A stretch of DNA of 64,000 bases. It comes from Gracilaria gracilis. Lineage: Eukaryota > Rhodophyta > Florideophyceae > Gracilariales > Gracilariaceae. The stretch spans positions 310,001 to 374,000 of the forward strand of contig JARGSG010000035.1 of assembly GCA_030374805.1 (NCBI GenBank), given 5' to 3'. The notes below the pieces were generated by a model. The model saw only the letters and a program-made list of their open reading frames with translations, was not told the origin of the DNA and ran no database searches. Below are positions 52,671 through 63,207 of this stretch, one piece after another. A program made the position numbers and the translations under genes. Within the stretch, counting starts at the first letter, position 1. Each line of letters opens with the position of its first letter.

Positions 52671-53426
52671 TCATTGGATTTTGATGCAATGAAAACTTAA
52701 TGACTTTGGACGTGTTCCAATGAACAAAAGAGGACAAACCAGTGAAATCACGAATACCGGTTGGAATTTGATTGCACGAGTTTTCGCTGGGTTCTGCTGA
52801 ACCGTCCCGGAGAGATGCGACAAACGATCAAGAATGACCTGCTTCTGGTCCGTGTCTGGGGAGAAGTCTCGGCGATCGAAGGCGCGCCCATGGTCATCAC
52901 GGGGGGCTGTGTCCTGAAGAGAGTACTTCACCTCGTGTGCTACGCCGACATCACTCTCAAAGGCAAGCACAAGACCATGGCGCACTGCAGGGGTTTCTCT
53001 TCCGTTTTGTACTTGACCGGGTGAAGCAGGGCCGTCCTCGGAAGTCTGAAAACCGTTCTGAGCTTCAGTGAAATCTCGGGAACCACTGGGAGCTTCATTT
53101 CCTCCAGGGGTGCGGTACTCGACTGGGGCCCATATCTGATTCTGGGGGAAGTAGATGTCCATGCCTCCAAAATCATCCTGGAAAAGCTCACCTTCAGCCC
53201 CGAAAGGCAAACTGTCCGTCGTGACTGAAGGAAAGGGGGCACCGGGATGACCTAAGTGACGCCTTCTCACCTTGATGTAGAGAACTTTTTGGCGATCTGG
53301 CTTCTCCTCATCTCGGCGTGGGAGAACAAGAACCTCGTCGTGGTTCGGAACTGTCAGACCAGGGTCCTCGAACACAACCAGGTGTGGTTCAAACGGCACG
53401 TGCAAGGCTGGGTTAACCTCACCCAC
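52671..53426 (-). mobile_element. N-terminal pol/linker region of the Ty3-type element
   Basis: The 251-residue frame is acidic and Pro-rich (HVPFEPHLVVFEDPGLTVPN, DFGGMDIYFPQNQIW) and ends before the reverse transcriptase. Its last part (DFSPDTDQKQVILDRLSHLS) resembles the stretch that precedes the polymerase in related elements. No protease motif was seen. Assigned mostly by position. Confidence 0.55.
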
Positions 53427-53468
53427 TTCGTCTTTGGTATCTTCATCATCTTCATCTTCGCAAAAATA

Positions 53469-54897
53469 CTATCTGCTCAATAACCTTGAAGACGCGAATA
53501 CACAGTAGAAAATCAAACCTCCAAAGGGTACACCCGGACTCTGAGGCAGACAAGGAATGCTCCAAAAATTGATCCAGAGCGGTTCGTGATAGTTCCATAT
53601 CAGAATTACAAGCCGTAAACATTTCAAAAACATTTTTTTTGTGAAGCAGCCCATACACGCCAAAAAGCCTTTTTCTTTGCAGTACACATGTCCAGAACAA
53701 AGACGACTACAATTTAGAGGAAATCGCAAGCATTTCGTCAGACAAGAGCCACGGGGCACGATAGTATTCAGCGTTCTTACTCCAAATCTGTCCAGAACAA
53801 CCGAAAACAATTTCTTTCTCTCCCACGGCGACAGTGAGTCTTCTTCATTGGCAGAGAGACAAAGCGAGTTGTTCATAGTATCCGTTAGAGAACTCTTCAT
53901 ACTCTAGCATCTCAGCCGTTTTGACAAGGAGTATAAATGAACATCCTCTGCGGCCAGCACAGGGCCAAGACGAGAAATTAATGTTTTTACATAAATTGGA
54001 AAAATAAAACCACGCACCCCCTTGCACAAAGATATCCCTTCGGTTGGTACTTCAGAGAGTGCAGAAAAGATGCATTTCGGGATTTACGAAATGGCCGTAG
54101 TACACTTTTCTCAAGTCAATGACAACAGCATTGGCAACGTCATTGACACCAAGAAATGCAGATGGGTGTTCGTCTTGGCGTAAGGCGAAATAAATGCAGT
54201 CCACTAAGCACCTATCTAAAGCATCATGTAGCAAGATATTGTCTATGCTTGGTTTTGTTCTTTGAGTTCCTTTGTATACGACGTCTCGACATATTGCACA
54301 AGCTTGCGATCCAGCAACATCTTCTAATCTTAGTAAACTACCAGAATGATTATATATAGCATCTTCCAACTCAAAGTAGTACTCACATTCTTCAAGATTG
54401 AGAGAGAGTAGACCAGAAAGGGGCCTCAGAATTTTGTTTGACCCACTAAAACCACAACCCGTGATCACAGATAACACTTGTTTCTTTCCAAAGTTGCAAA
54501 TGTCTTGTTTATCAAAGAATTGCATGGCATGCCTAACCTGGTTGCAATGAAAGCGACACAACTTGGCTTTAGCAATTTGGGTCAACAAAGACCATGATTG
54601 ATCAAGAAATAATACTGACCGATGAGAAATGTTTTCGCACAACGTTTTTTGAATATCTGTGGAATAGAAAAGCACCTTGGAAAGTAAAGAGTTTGTAGCA
54701 ATATCATGAAGAGAATTTGGGTGACTGTATTTAAATTTCTGAATCTGTGGTAAGTTAAATTTAGAACATATATAGCGTTCTTCATGTTTCGCAATGCAAG
54801 AATGACCATTTTTGTTCTTCACTCGATTCATCCATGATTTTAGTTCGGCTTTCGAAGTTGCCTCATATTGCTGAGAGTCATTTATAACACCCCATTT
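53469..54897 (-). other. AT-rich segment with unrecognised open frames
   Basis: The DNA is markedly AT-richer than everything around it. On the minus strand a 259-residue frame (54831-54052) extends upstream in the same frame through YEATSKAELKSWMNRVK to about 54897. It has a Cys-rich spot (SQACAICRDVVYKGTQRTKP) and ends VNDVANAVVIDLRKVYYGHF. A second frame (53900-53469) follows. I recognise no family. Its place between the Ty3-type and pogo-like elements and its skewed composition suggest a mobile or transferred piece. It could encode part of an unfamiliar element protein, or be noise in AT-rich DNA; the length of the 259-residue frame argues for coding. Confidence 0.4.
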
Positions 54898-56092
54898 TGT
54901 TACAGAAGATCAACAAGCTCTACATAATAAGAGCGGTTCAAAAGTTTTGTTTCCAAAAGGCTTGTTTTATAGAGACGTGTAAAAGTTAGATCTTGTCAGC
55001 CATTGTTTTACTGTCTATATTGTGATAATGGTTGGCCTAAGTTTGTAGTCTGCACCACATGCTTCACATGGTCCCTGTTTGGATTCATTCAACCGATCGG
55101 CAGAAACAAGTTTTGTTTTGGATACGCCCCCAAAGTTTTTTCCGCCTCTCATTGTAGTTGAAAGCTTGGGAAAAGTTTGAAATACTGCAATGAGACGATC
55201 TGATCATGAGAGTGGACGGAACTTTGACTGCAGAAGCGACCACGAGCTTTTGAAATAGAGTATAGAGCCTATTTTGTCCTGAATACTGCTTTGAAGGTTC
55301 TTCTGCGGGGATTTGCATTTGCATACAATGACAATTACATAAATCCATGGGAATCCCACTTTGCGTACTATGGAATATAGTCACAGACTGGTTGTTCTGT
55401 GCGCTAGATTGTGCTTTTGCGAAATGAATAGGAGCCATAGTGTGCGAGCTGTAGCTCTCGCGCTTCGTTTGGGATTAAACCTAGCCCAATACGATGCAAT
55501 GCATGCTCGAAGATGTAAATTCTTATCAGTTTCGCAGACTGTACTGTGGGAGCTCACTACAAGAATCGTTGTCCACGTTCACCAGCTGTTCGGCCAGACG
55601 CTTTTGTACCCCAGTTGACTCACAGGTTATGGGCCCCTTTCGCTACCGCTGTGGTCCCGAGTTCGAACCTCACCAGTCGTCATCGCAAGCTCACACGCTT
55701 TCCGAGAATTACAAAGTTCCATTGATTCACCGGGGAGTATTACACGTACAAGCCGTCCGCTGGGAGATCCATATAGTAGACCTGCATCAAACCTCTCACA
55801 GTACTGTGAACATCTGCAGAGCTCCACACCGATTCTCGAAGAACTCGGTGATGTAACACGCAAGTTTTTCACTCTTTATCGCATCTGAGAGCTGAGAAAA
55901 TAAGCTTTCATGTAATCTTAGTTTCGTCTTCCACGACCTACATATCGTTCCACAACGCTAACTTAACAAGACCGCCCGAAACATAAGCAAAAACGAACAT
56001 ATATCAAACCCCTAAGCGTCAAATAACAAGCAAAAATCAAGCAATCACGAAATTTACCGACCAAGCACGCCACACGCCAACTATTACATATC
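54898..56092. other. Flank left of the pogo-like element
   Basis: A minus frame at 55438-55085 (about 117 residues, MAPIHFAKAQSSAQNNQSV) has no known family and may belong to the AT-rich segment. At 55545-55563 is one copy of a 19-bp direct repeat shared with 58609-58627. Nothing else is assigned. Confidence 0.35.
55545..55563 (+). repeat. 19-bp direct repeat, left copy
   Basis: The bases tgtgggagctcactacaag recur exactly at 58609-58627, in the same orientation. The 3.05 kb between the copies contains the pogo-like transposase. No longer match extends on either side. Confidence 0.9.
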
Positions 56093-57787
56093 CTAAACAA
56101 TGTCCTGGTCCGTGCGCACAGCACGCTCGTCTTCCTGAACGACAACTTTTTTCAGTCCCTGTATGCTTATCATGGCTTCAATGGCACGGTCGCGAGCAGC
56201 GAAAAGTGCAGCATTTTGTCGACGAGACAAACGGGTTTCCTTCAGTTGAGCGAACAAAGTCTCCAGACGCGGCGCAAGCTCCGCAAGTCGAAGCAGGTCA
56301 GCAGCACTTTCCAGGAGGAGCGATCCAGTTGCCCTGTTTCTCAGAGACTGCAAGACGGTCTTGGCTCTCAAATGACGCCCGTACGCAGTCGCGACGCATA
56401 CTGTTCCGCACTCATCAACCTCACTTTCGTTCATCAAAGACCTAGAACTCGTGAGGAAAGTGCCAACCAATGCCAACAAAATAAGTTCGTCTTCTTTCTT
56501 CCTCTTGTCGAGGAAAGCAGACTGTTCAACAGCTGACACGCACGGAAAACCCTTCTCGTAGTTCCAGTTACCAGTTTGTCTAAAACCACTCCTAATGTTT
56601 GCGTAAACCAAAGATTCAGACAAAGCCACCATGATTGCTTCCGCGATGTCGAAAACATCAAGAACCGATCGCATTCGTGAGAACCGATGAATTTAGCGCT
56701 GCACAAATGATTTGTATGGGCGGAAAACGCCGACGTCTAAAGACTGCAGAATATGACTCGTGTTGGAAGGCAATGCCACGACAATGATGCGGTTTTCTTT
56801 CCACAGCTTGAGCGTTTTCTACTCCAGATGTCCTGCGTATCCGTCCAAGAGTATCAACAGATGCGTTACATTGCGACGTAGCTCTTCAGTCTCATTCACG
56901 AACTGGGTGGCCCAGTCGAATAAAATGGCTTGATTCACTCCAGGAATATCCCTTTGATAGAGATAACAAGGCGGAAGATAATCATGAAGCGTCTGCAGCT
57001 TACCGTTAACAAATTGATAGTGGGCACGCTTACCCCAAAACGCAATAACAGGTTTCCAAGCCTGTCCATCCGCCGACACCACTGGCATAACCGTAACACG
57101 GTCACAAGCCCCTTTCACTTTCGTGTTCTTCTGTATCAATACGGAGTTTCGGCTCCCGATGCCTTTTCGCAACCTACGACCTAGTATCTTCAAAACGGAC
57201 ACACCGGATTCGTCAAGAGTAAAAATTCGTCGGGGGTCCACAATGTGATAACGGTCAATCATACTCTCGAGTAGAGCAAAATGCCTCGCAATATTTTCCG
57301 GTGTCAGTTCCGCTCTGTCGCTTTCAATGATTCGAACGGGCATATACTGCAGATTGTGCCTCATTATGAAGCGATTCAGCCATCCAAACGTGGGCCTGTT
57401 GTTTTGAAAACCGATTCGTTGCTGCTGATCAAGGGCTAGAGAAGACACATAAGCTTGAACGAGGTCACAAATTCCAACTTTCGTTAATGGCGTGTTGTGC
57501 CCAACGAAGTATTGAACGCCACGAACGTTCATACTCTCTTCCTCCTTGGTTAATGCTGTCGGACGACCATTCTCCCGATACGGCATATTGGTATCAGCGG
57601 AACTTTGCGCGCATGGTTTGGCTTCCGGATACGTCTTCATCCATGCTTTCTACGCGTTGTTGAGTCGATACTTAGAGATATTGTACTTTGCCTCTAAGTA
57701 CTTAAAGCTTGTGTTGCGCTCAAAGCGCTGGAACACAGCTCGCTTCATGACTTCGTGAAACTGTGCAACTGTTGTGGCATCGGACAT
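56093..57787 (-). pseudogene. Pogo/Tigger-like (CENP-B type) transposase, three in-frame stops
   Basis: A single frame of about 564 codons runs from the ATG at 57787 (MSDATTVAQFHEVMKRAVFQ) to 56093. Parts in order are a psq-like helix-turn-helix (KYLEAKYNISKYRLNNA), a CENP-B-type DNA-binding domain (GFQNNRPTFGWLNRFIMRHN), and a DDE core: RRIFTLDESGVSVLKILGRR (first Asp), THLLILLDGYAGHLE (second Asp) and LQSLDVGVFRPYKSF (third Asp region). The tail contains NIRSGFRQTGNWNYEKG, the usual end of Tc1/pogo relatives. Stops at 57650-57652 (TAG), 56819-56821 (TAG) and 56693-56695 (TAA) break it, with no frameshift. Terminal repeats and the TA duplication were not found. Confidence 0.88.
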
Positions 57788-58608
57788 GGTGATGGTTGTT
57801 GTCGTATATTGATGAATGTGTGTGCTTCGATGTGTGGATTTGCAGTGGTAAAGCTTCGAAGTACGAGCGGAGACGGAGTGTGGCTTCCTTTTATACGGAC
57901 GTCTTCTTCGCGGCGTTTTGCAGAAAACGGACCATAGCAGCGTTAGCTGAGATGATCAGAGCTGTATGAGTACCACTGAGTGTTTGATTCACACTCGCAA
58001 AGGACGAAACTGACGGAGGAGAATGCGATTCAGTCTGTCGTGAGACTTTTGCGAGTCGTCGTGCTTCTTCATTGTGTCAGTTTTGGTTAGTGATGTCCAA
58101 ATGTGTGTTAGGATAAACGGGCGTTTGCATTCATGTTGCAAATATGGTTTGTGTTAGCGCGCGAAAGCGAAGAAACCATCGCAAACAACCTTGTGTTGGG
58201 ATTAGGTTACGACAGAATTACATATTCTTCTGTGGACGACGATTGCAGGAAGACACTACCTGCTTCGCAATATTGGATGAGCGCCTCATATGTTTTGCAT
58301 TCAATTTGTCGCATTGTGAAGGGAGAAGTGTTCCTATTGACTCCTTGAGAGTTCAGAGAAATTGCCTCATTTTCTTTTGACGAGGAAGATATAGCGGCTT
58401 CTGGTTCAGAGTGATTACGAGATTCTGTTGCAGAACGCGCGTTTGTGGTGTTCGCTTTGCAAAAGAGGGGTTTGATTTTTTGTGAGGGGTTTGCTGTAGG
58501 TCGGTTACACAGCTACACATCTACACATCAACAAATCAACACATCGCACACCGTTTACACGTCAAATTCGCCTCGCTGTGCTCGGCTCCACCGAGTTTGA
58601 CCGGGGAG
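57788..58608. other. Between pogo-like and piggyBac-like elements
   Basis: No gene is supportable. The stretch 58505-58555 is a simple repeat of acatcnacac type. Ends of one or both flanking elements probably lie here. Confidence 0.4.
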
Positions 58609-58627
58609 TGTGGGAGCTCACTACAAG
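58609..58627 (+). repeat. 19-bp direct repeat, right copy
   Basis: This is an exact copy of 55545-55563. It may be a shared element edge or a target-site relic. Confidence 0.9.
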
Positions 58628-58795
58628 CGCATAGCCCCGTTACATCTGCATGAAGATATCAGTGCATGAACGAAATAAATGATGGAAAACAAAAAAGGAG
58701 ACTTTGCGTGAAGTATTCTGAATTCAAGAAGATTTTGCGTGAAATTCATGCTGGCTGTCCGACAACTTCACGCCGACTTCACGATGAGCCTTAAA

Positions 58796-58863
58796 AGATG
58801 GCGAGCCTCACAAGATGGTGAGCCTCACAAGATGGCGAGCCTCACAAGATGGCGAGCCTTACA
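58796..58863 (+). repeat. 17-bp tandem repeat, four copies
   Basis: The unit agatggcgagcctcaca is repeated four times with single-base differences. It lies at the 5' end of the piggyBac-like gene. Because 17 is not a multiple of three, it is more likely leader than coding, which favours the ATG at 58904 as start. Confidence 0.95.
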
Positions 58864-61269
58864 AGATCGCACGCACGTGATAGTCCTAGGCAACCTCCTT
58901 ATAATGCCGTCCACTCCGCAAGTGTGTGTTTTCACTCTTTCCCAACTGAAAACCACAAACAAGACCTCCGAGGACACCATTGAACAAGCGCACGAACTCA
59001 CAGACGTCCACTCACCGATCACGCCATCTTCAAATCCTGTTGCCCCAAATCGTAAGCTACTGTTCCTTCTTGACCAAGAAATTCATGGCAAGGACAGCTA
59101 CGATCCAGAGAATCCAGACCAGTCAGACGCAGCCATGACTGTTAGGCATATGGAGTTGGATGGAACGTCGGAACCAATTTCTTCTTCTCGAAAAGATACG
59201 GCACAGCAATACAGCGACAGTGAAAAATCATTCGTCTTTAATGAGCACATAGACAAAAGCCAGGAAACTGTGAAAACAGATGAAACCGCCACTGCAGAGG
59301 ACGCAGCATATGATTTAATAGGGGACGAAGAGGTAGTTTTCTTGCAAGAGAGTTTGCACAAATCACAACGTCAACAATTGCATAACTCTTTGGAGACTGA
59401 GAATGGGGTAGCGGAGAACTATTGGGCGTCATTATTTCTTGAGCCAGTCGATAGTATTTGGGATAATGAAGATGTAAGTGAGTTAAACGGGCCCGCAGTG
59501 GAAGGCGATTGTTTGGTAGACTCAGGAGATCAAGAGGAGAGATGGAATGCACAGCGCAATAGTGGTCTAGATAACTGGGACTACGCTACACAGTTTGAGG
59601 ATGTGGAAATTGTGTTAGACAATGCCGACAACGTACTAGGGGGATGGTTTGTCCACGAGGCTAACGCGGTGTTGAGAAATGTGGCACAGGAAGTTGACAT
59701 AGTATCGGGACGGTCGGTCAGTGCAACAAATCTATCTGCAATGAACTGCTTTGGTGTATTTCTGCCGGAGAGTTTGCTTCCGAAGTTAAAGAGTTTTGTC
59801 AACCGTGTGCTAGCGCGAAAGGGTCGAACTCTAACAGATGTACTCGAGCTGAAAGGCGTAATTGTAACTCAAGTTTTGGCAGCTTCGTACCACACTAATG
59901 TCTCGGTCATGACATCGGAGGATAATGCGGAATTCTTTTTTCACACCGGAGTAACAGGCAATCGATACTCTGAGATTTGGTCGGCCTTTAGCGGCACAGT
60001 GGAAATGCGAAAATGACACCAGTTAGTTGGAGAGGGATGGGCAAACAAGGCAATCGAAGGCAATCAACCAATCACGGAATTGGAACAAGAGCTTGCTGCG
60101 ATAAATCGGAGTTCTGTTTATGTACCCGGCCGTACAATTTTCAGCTTAGATGATGATCATCAACGTCTACGGTCGCGAGCTGTATCACAACTAACCAACT
60201 TATCGCAGACAAACAATCCGCAGAAAGCCCTCGGTCCGGTTAATAACGCATTGTGCTCAGCGCTGACCTCTGCATTTATTGCAAGTCATTATTTACGGCC
60301 ACGTGAATAGACGAGGCACACATGGGAGCGTCTGGTGCAGCTGACACAGGGAGCTGCAACGCCCGGCGCAATTGAGCCAATGAGAGATGCAATCTTCGCA
60401 GCCAACCGAGGGTACAATTAGAAACGGATCGTAGAATTTATCAATGAGGAACTGGGTGCCACTGGCATTGAGACCTACAAACGGAGTTTAGATTTCCAAT
60501 TCGTGTTTGGTGAGGGCAGAATACGCAAGAAACACAAGGGTATGGTTGTCAAAGAGAGCGATGCTAGAGCTTTGTACAAGGCCACGAAGAAGCCCAAGAA
60601 GAGACACGGAAAGAAGGTGTACGCCTTCGTTTATCGAGAGAGCTACAGTGGCAGGATCGCCACGATGTATCACAATAACCCAACTCTGTTCGGGCCATCC
60701 AGCTTCACGTTGATTCCCGAAGGGGGGTACAGCACAAGGAATTTCGGAGACGGTGCTGCGCGATATGATGAGATCTACAGCTCGTTCGAGAGACTTCGTA
60801 ATCGTAACGACCCTCGTAGGACTCCGCCAACATTTGTACCCAAAATAAAGGTGCTGCTATCCTTAAACAATGTGCTCCAAGTAACAGTTTTACAATCTGA
60901 GGACCCGGGATGGTTCCCGGCTCGCGCGTTTAAGTTTAAATCTAGGACAACCAGTGGATTTTTGAGTACCTTTGCTGGTGACTTTAATAGGCACGTTGAG
61001 GAACAAGCGTTGATTCTGAAGGGTCAACAAGGTATGAGAGGCTCCAAGAGCTTCGCAGAGGATTTAGAACAGGCCAAATCTACGTTGCATTCGAAGTGGG
61101 AAAGGGTATTAAATGCATTGAGGATTGCGTTGAAGGAAGTGGCTGGTGATATAATATCGGAAGAATCTGTGGCACAGTTCATAAACTGTACACCTGCCTC
61201 ATTTCAATCAATGGGAATGAGCGACAGGCATAAAATGCTTGAGGATATTGGGCAGAACAACCGACGAGT

Positions 61270-61953
61270 ATGCGCAAGGATGCGCTGGTTGCGAAAGCGG
61301 TGCAAATACAGAAAGACATATCTGAGGGCCGCATTGTGATTCAAACGCAGGCTCCAATGGGGCAAACAGGGGAAGCTGCAAGAGAGCAGAGTTTTAGAAA
61401 GCTACAGATGCGGCTCAGAGTAGCCTCTATTGACTCTTGGTTTATGAAGCCATTAGTAACAACACCAGGAATGCGGGAAGGGTCTCTAAATGAAGACCGC
61501 ATACTGCGCGCAATGCCGTTTTTCTTTTCGAAACACAATGTGATTCCCACTGAAGCATTTCAGAACCATACAACGCCTCAACCCACTGACGGGTTTCATT
61601 ACAAATTAGATTATCTTGTGACTACGGGACTCTTGGGGTCCAGGCGTGTAGACATTTTGGCGACAAGTCCTGATGGAATTGCATCAATATCTCCACCAAA
61701 TACTGGCACATTTGTCGCCACTCTAGAGATCAAAACGATGACGTCGCTCGCGACCATTACTGCAGCAAATAACGTCAGAAACAAGTATCGCCCAATTATG
61801 TCGGTGAGACATATTGGAAAGTCAGCTTATGCTGACCAAGCATTTACCGAGCTCGTACCAACAGTCGCATACAGAATGCAGTGTCTACACCATGCTGCGG
61901 TGACGGGCAAAAACGTGGTTGTGTTCACTGTCGGGAAAGGAAGCTCTTGTTGA
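61270..61953 (+). other. YqaJ-like PD-(D/E)XK nuclease domain inside the transposase
   Basis: The 227-residue open stretch has the domain's order: ASIDSWFMKPLVTTPGMREG, then GSLNEDRILRAMPFF (helix with the conserved Asn-Glu), DYLVTTGLLGSRRVDILATS, then the catalytic SPDGIASI (Asp) and ATLEIKTMTS (E-x-K). AYRMQCLHHAAVTGKNVVVF closes the fold. All metal-binding residues appear present. Family knowledge: YqaJ relatives are phage and viral recombination exonucleases. Here it sits between the second and third acidic blocks of the transposase rather than at an end. Confidence 0.75.
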
Positions 61954-62310
61954 GTAGGATGCATTATATACTGTGCCATTTTGGAGTTCGACAACAGTTT
62001 TTTGGCTGATTACGAGTACGTATTATCAGCCATATGGAAAGGAAGTTTTCAGTGGATTGGCGCATCTGCTGGACAAATACCAAAAGAATACAATGAATTG
62101 CTACAGAACTCTCACGCCACGGACCTAAATTTATTTGCCTCCTTCTACAATTTGAGCAAAGCCTACAAGACTCTCGTCTTGAATCACGGACCGCTGCCAC
62201 CGGCAAGAATGATCCGACCGACGTGCTTCGTTTTCTGGAACTTATTGAAAGGGAGTGTAGATGAATTCAGCCGGGCACTAACTAATCTTTGTTACACCAC
62301 CGTACAAACT

Positions 62311-62579
62311 TCGAATATGGCCCAAATATGACCAAGATATGGCCGAAATGTGGCCGTTTAACACGAAAAGTTGTCAGAGCGTTTAAAAAGCGGAGATCAA
62401 CAAGTTTCATTTTTGTTCATTTGGCCGAAATATGGCCCAAATGTGGCCAAAATATGGCCGAATTGTACACGTGTCAGTTGGCGAAAGTACTTATTTTCCC
62501 TAGTTACACGTTCTCTGAAATTGTCAAGCTAAACGGCCACATTTCGGCCATATCTCGGCCATATTTTGGCCATATTCGA
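62311..62579. mobile_element. 269-bp inverted-repeat (MITE-like) insertion
   Basis: The arms are 50 bases each: 62311-62360 (tcgaatatgg...ccgttta) and 62530-62579, with about three mismatches. The middle contains a third partial copy of the same atatggcc-type repeat (62428-62465). It splits the piggyBac-like gene just after FSRALTNLCYTTVQ. It has no coding content. No target duplication is clear. Confidence 0.9.
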
Positions 62580-63207
62580 GGTTTATAGGGGTCAATGCGT
62601 CTGAGAATCCAATTGTGAGCGTCATTGGAAGACTTTTATGTTCTCAGATCAGTAACGCGGCAATCACGCACCGCCTTTTCTTGGCAAAACAAAAAGGTTC
62701 CTTGCTTGAAATATGTGACCAGGAGGGAGACGTAATGAGCTACCGCAAACTGCGACATTCTATTTCACGCTGTGCTACATGTGCTGGATTTGCTAGGCTG
62801 TTGGCAAAGGAGTACAAGGTGATGGAAGGAAAGGAAGAAGGCGAAGGGGTGAGATCCGAAACACAAATTGTCAAACAACTTTATGTGAAGAATGTGATTG
62901 AAAAGTATAATCGACATGAAGACAAATGTCGGAGACTTTCAAAAGATTCTGTGCATTCTGCTTTGAGAGGAAAGCTTTCTTATTGCGCGTTATGTTCGTA
63001 CAGTGTTTGCGAAGACATAAAGGAAAGGTCTTTAAAAGGAGAGGTGGCTCGCGACAAAACAAGTGGTGCAAAGTTTGCAGGCAAGCTATTTGTACTGGTT
63101 GTTGGAACGTCTTGCATTCTGAAGAGGTTTTAAAGAAACCGATAGTTCCAGAGGCTGATATTCTCAAGCTCAAACTGAAAGGCAATGTATCTGAGAGTCA
63201 AGGGTAG

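Larger units (their letters stand above)
49397..53426 (-). mobile_element. Ty3-type LTR retrotransposon, internal region
   Basis: Read on the minus strand the order is an N-terminal pol part (53426-52671), reverse transcriptase with RNase H (52575-50854), integrase (about 50847-50000), then a further open region to 49397. Polymerase before integrase places it in the Ty3 lineage rather than Ty1/copia. The reverse transcriptase-RNase H frame is open for more than 570 codons. The whole has a handful of breaks (about three to five), so it is a fairly young fossil. I did not find the two long terminal repeats; they may be diverged or lie in 48.6-49.4 kb and 53.4-54 kb. Confidence 0.9.
58748..63207 (+). 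mobile_element. PiggyBac-like transposase gene with an internal YqaJ-like nuclease (broken)
   Basis: The frame opens at the ATG at 58748 or 58904 (MPSTPQVCVFTLSQL). An acidic N-terminus is followed by a piggyBac-type helical start (VLELKGVIVTQVLAASYHTN). The first Asp block is TIFSLDDDHQRLRSRAVSQL (60140-60200). The second is AIFAANRGYN, then KRIVEFINEELGATGIETYK and VYAFVYRESYSGRIATMYHN. After about 250 more residues comes a PD-(D/E)XK nuclease (61.27-61.95 kb), then a third transposase block (FVFWNLLKGSVDEFSRAL, 62220-62280) and a Cys-rich C-terminus (CAFC..., WCKVCRQAICTGCWNVLH). Breaks include TGA at 60014-60016, TAG at 60308-60310, TAG at 60419-60421, a frameshift near 61270, and an inserted 269-bp inverted repeat. 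A recognised plain DNA-transposon family is likely, but the nuclease fusion is unusual. Terminal repeats and TTAA sites were not established. Confidence 0.7.

Noticed and set aside
54052-54831. Organelle DNA insertion (plastid or mitochondrial), because of AT-richness
   Set aside because: None of the frames matches an organelle gene I know; kept only as an unrecognised AT-rich segment.
55627-55700. tRNA/SINE-like B box on the minus strand (ggttcgaactc)
   Set aside because: No A box at the right distance, no cloverleaf and no poly-A or repeated copies in the window.
62336-62470. CRISPR-like impression from repeated atatggcc units
   Set aside because: There are no regular repeats with unique spacers; the structure is an inverted repeat in eukaryotic DNA.
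58739-63207. Polinton or virus-derived element, because of the YqaJ-like nuclease
   Set aside because: No capsid, ATPase, protease or polymerase B part is present; the flanking blocks fit a DDE transposase instead.
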